DNA from: Flammulina velutipes
Taxonomy: Eukaryota > Basidiomycota > Agaricomycetes > Agaricales > Physalacriaceae
Assembly (NCBI GenBank): GCA_011800155.1
Contig: CM022377.1
Location: forward strand, 310,001 to 374,000
DNA length: 64,000 nt
Reading direction: 5' to 3'
Positions 11,535 to 22,514 of the stretch are shown here, piece by piece (position 1 is the stretch's first letter; every line of letters begins with the position of its first letter). A model generated the notes under the pieces. It was given only the letters and a program-made list of their open reading frames with translations. It had not been told where the DNA came from and ran no database searches. The position numbers were made by a program, and so were the translations under genes.

Positions 11535-12176
11535 GTCGAATACAGAAAATCCAGGAGGTTCAAGTTCAAGTTCCGGAATGAGAGTACGGTCCAGATCCGG
11601 CGCGGACATCCGAGGTATGACGTGTGTAATTATTTAGAGCGCTTGAGCAGTTGACGGAACGAAAATTGAATCCATGTGAAGATCAATGTGTCCCTGGCGT
11701 GGCGCATCAGTAGTCCTCGAAGGATCTGCCACGAGCTTCATCAGGAAGTACGACTCTCATAAGTAGAACCACAGTGATTTTGTCATAGGTCAATCAGAAG
11801 TTCTGTACGTACAGATCGGACACAGCGGCGCTTTCAGACTGGTTATAGTAAAACTACGTCCTTATCGAATAGTGAAGTATGCACTGCAGGAGAATTAGTC
11901 GTTCCCGCACCCAATCTGCCGACGGGGGCGAGTAATACTAAAACACTTTACCGCTTTGTCGTAAGTTCAGCACCTGACGACAAGTCGCGGAAGGTAGTGC
12001 TTACCTTACCACATAGCTTACTGATGCTGCTAAACCATCAAGAATTAGAGACGTCCGTATCTTTGGCTCCATCCTGCCTTTCATCTACACACCAGACAAA
12101 GAAGCATATGTCATTTGGCAACAATGAACACGAGCCTTACCCTAATATCTCGGACGTTGTTCTGTCTAACCTATAG
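11533..12176 (+). CDS. Possible small plus-strand gene of unknown function
   Basis: No single open frame carries this gene. A model with three exons (11533 to a GTATGA donor near 11615, a short exon beginning VLEG after CATCAGTAG, and a long exon from about 11787) keeps phase. It gives an open run of about 130 codons to a TAG at 12174-12176. The N-terminus is Ser-rich ([15 protein letters not shown]), and the long exon includes LYRFVVSSAPDDKSRKVVLT. A run this long without a stop is unlikely by chance, and the minus strand here has no competing gene. The exact starts of exons 1 and 2 are uncertain; the ATG at 11578 is an alternative start. No family is recognised. Confidence 0.38.
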
Positions 12177-13837
12177 CTCGTCGAAAAACTTGCCCTCCAC
12201 CTGAACGTCATTCCTCCCCTTCTTGCGTTTAGCCGCCAGTGGATTCTTCTCCGGCTTCATCCTCCTCTTTTTCGCTTGGGACTCTGGCGCTGAGTCTGAA
12301 TCTGAATCATCCGAGCCCCCATCCGAGTCTTCGGAATCTTCGCGACCGTCATGGCCATCTTTCTCTGTGTCGTGTTCTTCTTGCTCTTCGAAGTTGGGAA
12401 CGTTTTCGTTGGCTTCCGCGTCTTCGATATCGGCTGAACTGTCCTGCTCAACGCGGATGTCCGCTTCCTGGGCGTGAGGTTGGTCCGTACGGAAGAATGA
12501 GCGTAGGTTGCTTAGTCTGAGCATTTCGTCGTGTCCCACACTGCCTACCCACCACCTATCCTCCCCTGAAACGTGGTCGTCTTCGTCTTCTCCGTCTTCG
12601 TCTTCCTTGCTTCGTTTGCTGATGTGTGAGGTGGATTTCTCGCTGTCCTCGGCTTCATCCTGGTCCAGAGATAGATATGACGAACCTTCCCCTACCGCAA
12701 CCTTTTCGATTGGCCACTCTCCGTGATCTGCAACGACACCCAATAGCTTCGTAGGGAATAGCTGAACCGCACGAACGATGCCGTCAGACGAGCCGGTGAG
12801 CAAAGTAGTAGTGGTGTCGACATCAGGCAGGGACTCCGGTAGACTACATATTGTATCCACGGATTGAGGATGCCTTGGTGAGACTGAAGGTAAGTAGCTG
12901 TAGTAAGAATGATAGAGAGAGGGTAATTACCCTGGGATACGATCAACGCAGTCACCCCAACCACTACTGCGATTGAAAATCGACAGAACACCAGTCTGCA
13001 TTCCTACCACGAATTTCGTTGACCTGCAATGGTCCTGAGTAATACGCAAAATGTCAAAGTACAGACGATTACCCTTTGATGGCAGCGATGGAGAGAAGTT
13101 CGTCCTCCTGGTCCTCAGACTGAGCTAATGGTTCGGATTTCTTCGAACGAACATCCAAAACAGAGAGTGTGCCGTCACCGCTGGACTTATCGTCACCTAA
13201 CTGGCCTTCCTGCAATTCACGTCACGGACCTAGTGGATACGAGCTGCTTCTTGTCTTCAAGCCATAAGAAATCGGTGATGTAATCGAAATGTTGGGTGTG
13301 TTTTCTAATGGAGTCCTTTTTCCTCGGGTCCCAGAGCTAAAATGAAATGAATACGGCAGTCTGACGCGGCGTAGTACTGCTGACCTTGATAACGCCATCA
13401 TCATCCCCAGTAGAAATAAGCCAGGGAGTCAAGGTCTTGACACGGTTGATCGGGGAACTTGAGGAGGGTTAGCGTATCAGGAAAACATGCGGGGAGTTAC
13501 ATACTCATGTGCTTTGATTCGACTCTGGGTCACTTTACCGGTCAAGGTGTCGATGGTACTAAGGACGCGGTAAGGTCATGTAGCGGGACTGCGATGAAAA
13601 CACTTGCTGTAGGGCTTTTCCTTTTCCGACAACATACACGGTTGAACCGTCTTCATTGATAGACAGCCCCCGACAAGATCGCTGTGAGATGGTTGTAGTG
13701 AATGCTTCCTTGTAACGCCCAGCGTAGTCGTAAGATATGGCCTTCACTTGGCCCGAGAGTGTGCATGTGTAGGCTGTGCAGTTGGTAGGGTGAAATACAA
13801 GATCGAAGACCTGTGCTCCCAAGGGTATGTCTACCAT
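12171..13837 (-). CDS. JIP5: WD-repeat ribosome-biogenesis protein, JIP5/WDR55 family
   Basis: The start is ATG 13837 (MVDIPLGAQVFDLVFHP). Seven or so exons join in phase, through repeats such as GRYKEAFTT, TIDTLTGKVTQSRIKAHE, SPINRVKTLTPWLISTGDDD, KLWDPRKK and GDGTLSVLDVRSKKSEPLAQS, to LLTGSSDGIVRAVQLFPTK and LLGVVADHGEWPIEKVAV. That last pair is diagnostic of Jip5/WDR55. The last exon encodes a long acidic tract (about residues 250-350), a Lys/Arg-rich nucleolar-type signal and a terminal GKFFDEL, as in the yeast protein. Family members are nucleolar beta-propellers needed for 60S ribosomal subunit maturation. The first-intron donor that keeps phase (GTTTTC) is weak. The stop abuts the stop of the plus-strand candidate at 12176. 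Confidence 0.9.
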
Positions 13838-14476
13838 GGTTGCGAAATTGTGCGAATGTCTTTTGACAGGCTTTCGGAAGTGGCGCCCAGAAATTGATAG
13901 TGATTTGACTGTGGTGGACGAAAGAAGAGTTGTGGGCGCTTGTGGGAGTTTTCATTTGAATTACGTAAAAAGTACTGATTGGTTGATTGATTGGGTTACG
14001 CCACACACTGTGTTGATACTTGAATTCAACCAAATTTCCTAGATATCTCTTTGGTAACTGTGCGCACAAAACTCCAAAAAGTCCTGTGCTGTGTGAGCTT
14101 GCAGGGCAATGAGGATTCTCGCCCAGATAAGTATTATATGCCAGCGACGTCCGCAGTCATCTGACGTAAGTCCCTTAGAGTTCGCAGTCGTTTCGTTGGC
14201 TACTCGACCGCTGGGTGAGGTGTTGAGTTTATTTTGCCATGAGTCAAAGTAATCTTCGACGACACAGCTTCCAGCGCCTATGAAAACCTGGCTGATGGTG
14301 GTGAAAACTCAATTTTAACGGGTGGAAAGGAGCATCACGTCGATCACCGATTTGGGAACGGTGATTGCTTCCCGCCATGATCACTCAGGTTTCTTAAACC
14401 CCTGCCACCACCATCTCTTTGACTCTTTACACTCTTTGGCTGCCTCGCCAGCTACCTGTTGCCTTGCATACTCTAC
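13838..14476. other. Divergent intergenic region (JIP5 / Zn2Cys6 regulator)
   Basis: This lies between two divergently transcribed genes and should hold both promoters. I see no coding signal; the minus frame at 13653-14069 is a shadow of JIP5 exon 1 and its upstream DNA. Confidence 0.6.
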
Positions 14477-17444
14477 ATGCCCAATTATCACCCGTATAAA
14501 CACAGTGAACCATCGACTTCGGGCACACCACCCAACGGATCGGACGATAGCAACGTAGCCTCGACGTCCATAATTAAATCGCATGCAAAGGCAGACAAAC
14601 GTACCAGGTGCGTGTTCATTCCTGCTTTCCTTCGCTTGCTACTCAAAGACCATTGAAAGAGGAGAGATTGCATGTGCCGAATGTCGCAGGCTCAAAATTC
14701 GATGTGACAAGACGGTACCATGTTCGACTTGCGTGAAGCGAGGCTGTGGTTCGCTGTGTCCAAATGGTTAGCCTTTACTAAGTGCTGCGTACTCTGACGT
14801 TGACCCCATTCAGGCACTGTCCCACCAGGTGAAGGAAGCCGGTACGCTTTCTTTAGTTCACTGCAACGATGCCTTGGTTTGACCTATTCAAGCGCGCAGA
14901 TTCGTCCTCGTCGCGACCGAGCATCTTGAAAGCAAATTACAAAGGCTTGAAGCGCGAATGCATTCATTGGAAGATGCACTAGCCATCACGTACGCGACTC
15001 GGTCAAGAGACACACATCCGTTGCTGGTACCAACCAAGGAGGACGTTGACGAAGGCTCACCTGTCCCCGACAACCCTCCGCCCCAAAAGCACAACACTGT
15101 TACTATCCCCCCTGCCACGACCCTCAACGAAGCATTGGGCGTGTTGCATATTAAGGATGGCGGATCACGATTCTTTGGTCCCAGTGGCTCGGAGGTACGC
15201 ACCACTCTCCTGTCTTATGCTCCATACTCAGTGATATGAACGTTTAGAGCCTATTATACGTATGCCGCAATGTCTTTTCAATTGACAGTTTTACCAACAA
15301 CTTTCAGGAGCAGCCAGTGTTAGCACCGCCGGTGGCAGGGTATGATGCATCCTATCTTCCCGCAGAAATCAACATGTGCTGCCGCTCTTTTCCGTTCACA
15401 CCCCAGCAGCTGGCAGCGGATAGTGTACTGAGTTCCCTGAAGTCTTTTCTCCCCCAAAGACAACACTCTCTCGCCCTGGTGGAAACCTTCCTCGAGCACA
15501 TGTCTTGGATGTTCCATATCGTCTCGCGACAGGAAATGCACGGAGTTATCGACATTATATATGATGAAGAGCAGCGTGTCGAGTATGGTCCTCATGACCT
15601 TGCTTTGCTCCTCATCGTGTTGAGTGTCGGCTCGATGGTGCATCTCGATCTTCCACCTTTCAACGTGGAAGCCCAGCACTACTACAGGCTCGCGCATGCG
15701 GCGTTAGCTCTTCAACCTATACTCGCCGAAGAGTCTTTCGTTTCTGTGAAGGTCAATAATTTCCCTCCTACACTTGATGGTTCATCTAATTGCGGTCTCA
15801 AAAGGTTCTTCATCTAATGAGTGTTTACAACGGGCTGAGCGGAATGGAGGAAAGCCTGGAAACGAGCCATGCATTACTGAGTTTGGCTTGTCAAGTGGCA
15901 TCGAGAGTGAGATTATTACTTCCCTTTATGAGGAAAGCAATTAACATTGTTCAATTAGATTGGTTGTCGTTCGTTAGCCTCTCTCTTCTCGCCTCGTCGT
16001 ACTTATCGAAGCCATAGATGTGGATCCATCGCTGTGGGGGTTCAAAGGAAAGGAAGCGTATGACCGTCGTGTTTACTTCTGGAATCTGATTACGGGCACG
16101 CTTTGGCAGGTTTGTTCCAGTGACAATTACTTTTGTACCACCGGCTCACGTATCACTCAGAGCCTGGTAACGGGGCGGCCACCTAGCATACTGTCCAGTT
16201 TCGTTGACTGCAAAATACCTACCGTGGAGGAAGAAAGCACCTTCCAAGAAGGAGAGGTGCCTCTTGGATGTATGTTAATAGTTGCCTCGACTTCAAAATA
16301 CTAATGAGCCTACCATAGTCGGCACCTGGGGTTTCAAGTTCACCTCCAAATTGCTTCTGAAAGTCGTGGAAGCCACCCTATCAGCGAAACCCCCGACTTA
16401 CCAGACTATCCTCGAGTTAGACCAAAAGGTTCGAGATTTCGATATTCCCGATTCTAGTTCTACAGCAGATGATACTACGGCACTATCCATGCGGAACTTC
16501 GTCCGTTCGCACTACAAGGATCTTGGTGAGGTTTCTGCTTGAGTGATGACTGACACTGACAAATCGTAGTTCTACTTTTCCTCCATCGAGCTTGCTTTAC
16601 ACAGGCGATGTCCGAATTCCCCACGGATCCCTTATCCAGCCCACATGCCACATCAGTCGTCACTGCCTATCAGAGCGCTTGCTTCGTACTCGACTATACA
16701 TGTGTCCAGTATTATCAAAAACCGGCGCTTTGCGCTAGGATCTGGCGGATATGGTCGTTGGCTTTCACATCCGCAGTAAGTTAGGTTATTCTCCGAGGCG
16801 TGGAAGATTTTGACGATGAATAGGTTGTTGTTGGTACCGTTGCAACCAGTAGCGTCCATCTTAGCTTGCAGCCAGTGGCGCTCGAGAAACTTGAAAACAT
16901 TTATGATGTTTTCAAAGATGCCTCCCGAGTCAGCAGCCGGGCTCTAAGAGCATTAGTAGGTTCTTCTATTTTATTTTTGAATGCCACGCTCAACAAATCA
17001 TAGCCTGTTCTCGAGCCCATGGTACAGAAGGCACGTTTGATGCTATGCAAGTCCGAAACTAGCTACGAGCAGCCCGAAGTGCAAGAATATCCACCTGCAT
17101 CTTTGCCACCGCCGGTTGTCCGTTCTCTAGATCCTCCCGAGGAAGAGAGATATCATCCTCAGCCTGCTTATAATCAACAGGAGTCCGGTCGGGTCAATGT
17201 TCGACCTCTGGGCTATATGCAACCTCTTCCTCCCCCGACACCGCCGTTCCAGCCGAACACTACAACCTTTTCCGATCTCACTCAAGGTTGGGGTGGTCTG
17301 TTCCACGAGACGCCTGCCCAGTCCTCCGCATATCTACACGCCGATGCACCTCCCTTTCATGCGCCTGTGGGCAGCCAGATGATGGATGATCGCTGGATCT
17401 ATTTTATGAATAATTATGGGATACTCAACGATTCCCAATCGTAG
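14477..17444 (+). CDS. Zn2Cys6 fungal transcription factor with fungal-specific regulatory domain
   Basis: The start is ATG 14477 (MPNYHPYKHSEPSTSG); exon 1 ends at 14607. The second exon carries the binuclear zinc cluster CAECRRLKIRCDKTVPCSTC...CGSLCPNG, followed by RRFVLVATEHLESKLQRLEAR, the linker and short coiled coil typical of basidiomycete regulators. The middle region (DLALLLIVLSVGSMVHLDLP, HYYRLAHAALAL, CQVASRIGL-like, RRVYFWNLITGTLWQ) is the helical fungal_trans domain (PF04082). The C-terminus is Pro/Gln/Tyr-rich with PLPPPTPPFQPN and ends near NNYGILNDSQS; it is probably an activation domain. There are about ten exons. DNA binding as a dimer to CGG-type half sites is a family property; the target genes are unknown. 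Confidence 0.88.
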
Positions 17445-17590
17445 ACTCGGAGTCGTTGTATTTATTCCTTTCTGTACCATATGTAGTAGAACTTATTAGG
17501 GATAGCATGCTGGTATGCATGTGTTAGCATTGTTTACTATGTAAGACTAATTAGTGGTTAGGTGACAACAACCAAGCCCTATGTAAGATT

Positions 17591-19210
17591 TCATGCATAG
17601 CGCTTCATGAAGCCCTTGTGGAACGTCTCGAGCTTTCCAACATAGTCATCAACACCTGGGCAGAGGCAGGTCAAACGATAGTGATGCTCGCCCTCCTTCT
17701 GACCGAAGCCGCTGCCAGCGACGACACAGATGCCTGTCTCGTCGAGTAGTTGCAGAGCATAAAACACATCCGGTTCCTTGCCAGCAGCCTTAGCAGCCTC
17801 CAGGGCCTTGTCCGGTAAGAAGATCTGGGGGTACAAATACAGTGCGCCCGGCGAGTCAACACACGAGGCTCCCTCCAATGCATTCAGCCTCTCCGCCATC
17901 ATCTTCGTCCTCGTCCTCAGCGCGTGGTGTATAGTATCCGTCTCCTTCTTCCACAGCTCATAACTCTCGCTACCCTCCTTGGGCGGACGGATCATACAGT
18001 CCATTCCGATCTGGCCAGACAGCGGGGGGCAGAGTGAGACGGAGACCATCTTGTAGATGAGCGCGAGGAGCTCGTCGGAAAAGTTACACGTCTCGAAGTA
18101 GCCACCACGACGACCACATTCGCCTGATACACCTTTGGAAATGGAGTGGAACGAGACGAGGGGGACTGGGGAGTTAAGACGGCGGACGATACGCTTGAAG
18201 GAGACGAAGGGGTGGGTGGAAGGTGTGTGGAGGTTATCTTGGTAGACCTCGTCGGCGAGGAGGACAAGCGAGTGCTTTTCGCACAGGCGGACAATGTCCT
18301 CCTGCGTTGATTCGTCGAGCAAGGCGCCAGTGGGGTTGCCGGGATTAATGATGACGAGACCTCGGGGGACTACACCGTTTTTCTGAGCATCGTGGATCCC
18401 TGCTTCGATCTCGTGGACAGACGTGGACCAATTTGAGGGCTCGTCGAGGTGATATGGGATCGCAGTACCGTTATGCTGCGCAAGGGTGGCGGTGTAGAGG
18501 GGATACTGGGGGATGGGAATAAGGATGCCGGAGTGGGGGGCGGCGATTAGAATGTTCAACAGAAGAGAAACTCCAGCGGACGCGCCGCCAGTTAGAAAGA
18601 TGTGATCGGGGTTAGCCGGATATCCATCACGCTCTGAAAAAAGGTGAGATGAATGTGATTATAGACGAGTCATGATAGACTGACCCGCGATAAACTTGGC
18701 CACGTTTTGGCGAATGAATGGGACGCCCATGCTGTGAGAGTAGGCGCCAACTGAGCCAATTTCATCGCGCAGCTCTTTTGCACGCGCCAGGACGTCCTTA
18801 GGAAACGCGTGGGGTGCCAATTCTGCCAGTTCGGGGTATTCCATCAAGGCAGCCACCTAGACCATGTTGTGAGCATCTGACCGCATCGCGATCGAGCGAG
18901 ACATTACCTGTCTCGTGAAAGTCAGTGGAGGCTGATCCAGGCCTTTTTGCTGGGGGTTTCCGATGTTAGACGAGATGATCTTGTCGAATGGAAGACCATG
19001 GTCTGCCTCCTTGAGCTTGTTGCGATACTCCTCCGCCTTGATGGCCAGCTCACCGCGTACAGCATACTGCACGTTCAGCAGCGACTGGTTCACGGATTGC
19101 ACGGTCAGAGGTCGCATAGTAGTCGAGGTCATGGTAAGAGAGAAAGGTGAAGGAACACCGAGACGTCCTCTGCTGCAACCCCGTGCGCGGCGAAGTAAGG
19201 AAATTGACAT
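17591..19210 (-). CDS. ALT1: Alanine aminotransferase (glutamate-pyruvate transaminase)
   Basis: Exons 18908-19210, 18685-18856 and 17591-18633 encode 505 residues. The N-terminus MSISLLRRARGCSRGRLG is a mitochondrial import signal; a second ATG at residue 27 (MTSTTMRPLTVQ) would yield a cytosolic form. Class I/II PLP aminotransferase features follow: YSHSMGVPFIR, FLTGGASAGVSLLLN, IINPGNPTGALLD, LADEVYQDN, and the PLP lysine in SISKGVSGECGRRGGYFE. That last block is specific to alanine aminotransferases. The reaction is alanine + 2-oxoglutarate to pyruvate + glutamate. The frame stays open upstream of 19210, but the only upstream start is a TTG. Confidence 0.95.
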
Positions 19211-20573
19211 GGGGTATTCGATTATGTAATCGATAGACAACGGCTTTTCACGGCTTTTCGAGTAGGATTCCAAAGAGAACTGACAACGAACAGGCGGGGA
19301 TCGACGAGAGGATAAAAAGAAAGTGTTTACAGCAGCAGTAAATGCCTCAGATAGAATCGTGACTCGTTCACCACGGCTAATCAAGTTTTCCCATTCGGTA
19401 CTTTCGGCAAGCGCTTGCTAACTAGCTGTATAAAACAGCTGTAATGATATCGATGTGAAGAAGCTACCAGTAATCAATGAAAAACATGAAACTGAATGAA
19501 ACATGGCGTAGTTGCAGGTAGTTGCGTCAATGAAAGTCAAAGTTGTATCGAAGATCATGAGTGCAAGTTTATCTCCAAGCAATCGTCCAGAAATTTCGCG
19601 GATCCCCGGAAGATGTGTCTGTATATCATGAGGTGATGACAGATTTTATCGGATGGAGAATCCTAAGCTCGCTGTGTGGCGCGATCGCCAGACTCCAACG
19701 ATAGGATACCAAAGCGGTAGACAATTGTCATGATGGGCTGGTGATACCACTTTTTCCGTGTCATGAGGCAGACGGTAGCCTTGAGGCGATCGAAGGAAGG
19801 ACAGATAGTAATATCGAACTTGGAAGATCAATAGACAAGTGGAGCAGGTTATCACCATATACCAGCAATGAAATCAAAGCCCAGTAAATCGAGTGGCTTG
19901 CAGGTTACTGTGGGATATCGCTTGACCGCAAGTTAAGACAAGATTAGGCGGAAGGTCGACGGCGAGAGAAGATCAATAGTATCTTGAAGCGGCGGCTAGA
20001 CGCTCCTCCCCGCCACAACTTGAAAACACGTCGTAGTAGTCGCCGCCTATAATCCGCTCAGGTAAAGTAGTAGAGGCACTCCTCTGGCGAAAACCGCGCG
20101 CTAAGGCGAACTAGGCAAGGTCAGCGTTATCGCCATCCCGGCCCATCCGCAATGATCCAACGTTGTTCAGCCACAGATCAGAATGCATCGCCTCATTGCC
20201 TGCCGCACTGTTGACACAAGGAGAACATGTCGAATAAGCTATCCAAGAGGCAGGCTAGCCCGTCTCACATATCGATAGCAGGAAATGAAGCAGAATACAT
20301 GCCTGGGACCAGTAAACTTGATAGTATTTCAACGCTTGGACGTGTTAACACAGGCCGGTAGCTCGGACCGATTGGAGCCGCGATCTGTTTACGTATATTT
20401 ATCGATGGTCTGTGCGCCAGATAAAAGCATGCGTCGGTGTCAAGCGTTGTCAACAAACCATCCTTTTCCCTTCTCAATGCTGATAGAACCTCCCGAGCAG
20501 GTCGAGTCGCTCTAGCAGAGCCAGCGCACCGTCGCTGGCGGCGAGCTCGCCCAGCGTCACCCAGTCTCTCAAC
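19211..20573. other. Long divergent intergenic region, no gene seen
   Basis: About 1.36 kb separates the divergent alanine aminotransferase and copper-fist genes. The few open frames are short, without splice logic or protein-like composition. The last 50 bp before 20573 (CGCACCGTCGCTGGCGGCGAG region) probably belong to the 5' UTR of the copper-fist gene. Confidence 0.55.
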
Positions 20574-22164
20574 ATGGTGCGCGCGCTACGTCGTCCAGGG
20601 TTTTCGTCTGCTAACGATAGCGCAGGTTTTAATTAGCAGCAAGAAGTATGCATGGTGAGATCGGTTTTATTATCTCATCTCTTTAAGCGGTTCTAATATC
20701 TTATCTCCAGCGAAACGTGCATCAAAGGACATCGCTCCTCAGCATGCAAACACACCGATCGCCCACTATACGAAATCAAAAAGAAAGGCAGACCAGTGAC
20801 ACAGTGTGAGCACTGTCGAGAACTAAGAAAGAGAAAACAAGTCCACGTCAAGTGTATATGTATGGGCAAGGAGGATACCGCTGCCTCCACTGCCACCAAG
20901 AAAGGTGAGCCTAACCATCGCCCGTTCTCTACGGCTGGCTGAGCAATAAGCCTGGTTCTCTCCTCTCTCTTAGGTTTAAGCAAGATCTTGGAATGCGCCG
21001 CGTTCCCCAACGGTTTACCGTCAATGTTGGAAGCGTCGGTTGCTCTACCAGAAGCTTCTGGCTCCGACTCTGACCGTAGCGGTCCGTGACTTCTTCCTTT
21101 CCCACCTACGTCAATGACTTACAATACATACAGATAATTGTGCCTGCGTTACTGGTCAGCTGTCCGTCGAAGACCTGTGCCCTTGCGCGACACCGAGAAA
21201 GAGTGCTCCGCGCAAACCCAAGATCGAACCAGACCTCCTCCCACCAACTCACAGTAATTCGATATCCGAACCAACCCATATCCTCTCCCGCGTCGCCGAG
21301 CTCAGACCGGTACTTCCCAAGGTGCTGTCTGGCCCCGTCCATGTCCCGTCCTCTGGCGTCAACCACACCCGTCCTCATATCTCCGAATCATTCAGTCCAT
21401 ACAGTCGTGCCTATGACAGGGTGCACACTGCTTACCGGCCTCCATCTTTGGAACCTCCGAGCAACCAAATTGAGACATCCACATCGTTCGATAGTTCCAC
21501 GTACTGGTCACCTTCGCAAACCGCATCGCCTATATGTGGCTGCGGCGATAGTTGTGGATGCCCTGGTTGTAGGCAGCACGATCCCAACGCACCTACAACC
21601 GCCTCTGGATACACCTGCTCTAATCCCAGTGCATGCGGAGGCTGTTTGGAGTGTTTCGTCCAGACTTTGCCAACCGTTCAGGCCGTCGAGCAGGACCCTC
21701 TTGATGATTGGATGCGCCACCAGTTCGACATACAGTACACTTCTTCTCCATCCTGTAGTCATGGATGCCCGCCTGGGCTCTGCCAATGCAGCTCGGGGTG
21801 TAATTCGGGATGCACGTCTTCGCTCGAAAAGGACTGCTGCAAGGGACCTGTCTATACCCCCGTAGACACTACATCTGGATTCTTCGACCTTCCAGAGACA
21901 TTGCCACGTAGTCGCTCGGCGTCCTCGTCTTCTTCGGGATCGGCGTCTGGCATCATGTCGCCCGTCTACGCAGGCAGCAACTACTCGTTTGCGGGTAGCA
22001 GCACGGAACTTGGCATGTTCAGCGGGAGTAGCCCGGAGCTGAGCCTCTACGCACCCAGCAATCCAGACGTCGACGCCTCGTATGCCAGGAGTAACCCGGA
22101 CCCTGATGCCCAAGTCTACAATGACATGGAAATGTTCTCCGAAGCTGGTTTCACTGGTTTTTGA
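20574..22164 (+). CDS. Copper-fist transcription factor (Mac1/Cuf1 type)
   Basis: Exons 20574-20576, 20626-20654, 20711-20904, 20974-21081 and 21134-22164 encode 454 residues. The first coding exon is just the ATG, followed directly by GTGCGC; splicing gives MVLISSKKYACETCIKGHR, the expected copper-fist start. The zinc module (C...C...CKH) continues with KKKGRPVTQCEHCRELRKRK, including the minor-groove GRP motif. A second Cys cluster CACV...CPCA lies at about residues 115-130. Near residues 240-270 is a copper-sensing-type motif CGCGDSCGCPGCRQH, matching C-x-C-x4-C-x-C-x2-C-x2-H of Mac1/Cuf1; further Cys-rich runs follow (CSHGCPPGLCQCSSGC). The C-terminus is Ser/Asp-rich. Family members switch copper-uptake or detoxification genes with copper status; which one applies here is not visible. 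Confidence 0.94.
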
Positions 22165-22228
22165 ATTATGAATGTTGCATACATATCTCCTGTACATACT
22201 TGTTTTTCGCATCTCTTTATATGTTCCT

Positions 22229-22240
22229 CGCGCGCGCGCG
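22229..22240. repeat. (CG)6 microsatellite
   Basis: Six CG dinucleotides lie about 65 bp after the copper-fist stop codon, probably in the 3' UTR. Confidence 0.9.
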
Positions 22241-22514
22241 CTCTTCCTAGTCCTCTTCCTATTATCCGCCGCCCTTTCCTATACCTTCACAACGTGTTCA
22301 TGTCTATTTACCAGTCTAATACAGATTTACTGTGATGATACTTCCTCCTAGCGTGATTGTTCGGTTGTGGCGCATCTTAGTTGGCAATTGCACTTGGAGA
22401 TAATTCTGACCATTCCAAGTATGCGACATGCACGAATGTCTAAGCCAGGACGTACATAGACTTGGATTTCGACAAATGGTAAGCAAGAAACTCGTGTATG
22501 GCTGTGGTATTGAA

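Noticed and set aside
12223..12726. Ser-rich plus-strand open frames
   Set aside because: They mirror the acidic Asp/Glu-rich tail of JIP5 on the opposite strand, which reads as Ser-rich in antisense.
19211..19384. Extension of alanine aminotransferase to 19384
   Set aside because: The upstream frame starts with TTG. The ATG at 19210 gives a proper import signal.
21106..22212. Minus-strand open frames of 90 and 234 codons over the copper-fist gene
   Set aside because: They are shadows of the long last exon, rich in Arg as expected for antisense of Ser/Pro/Cys codons.
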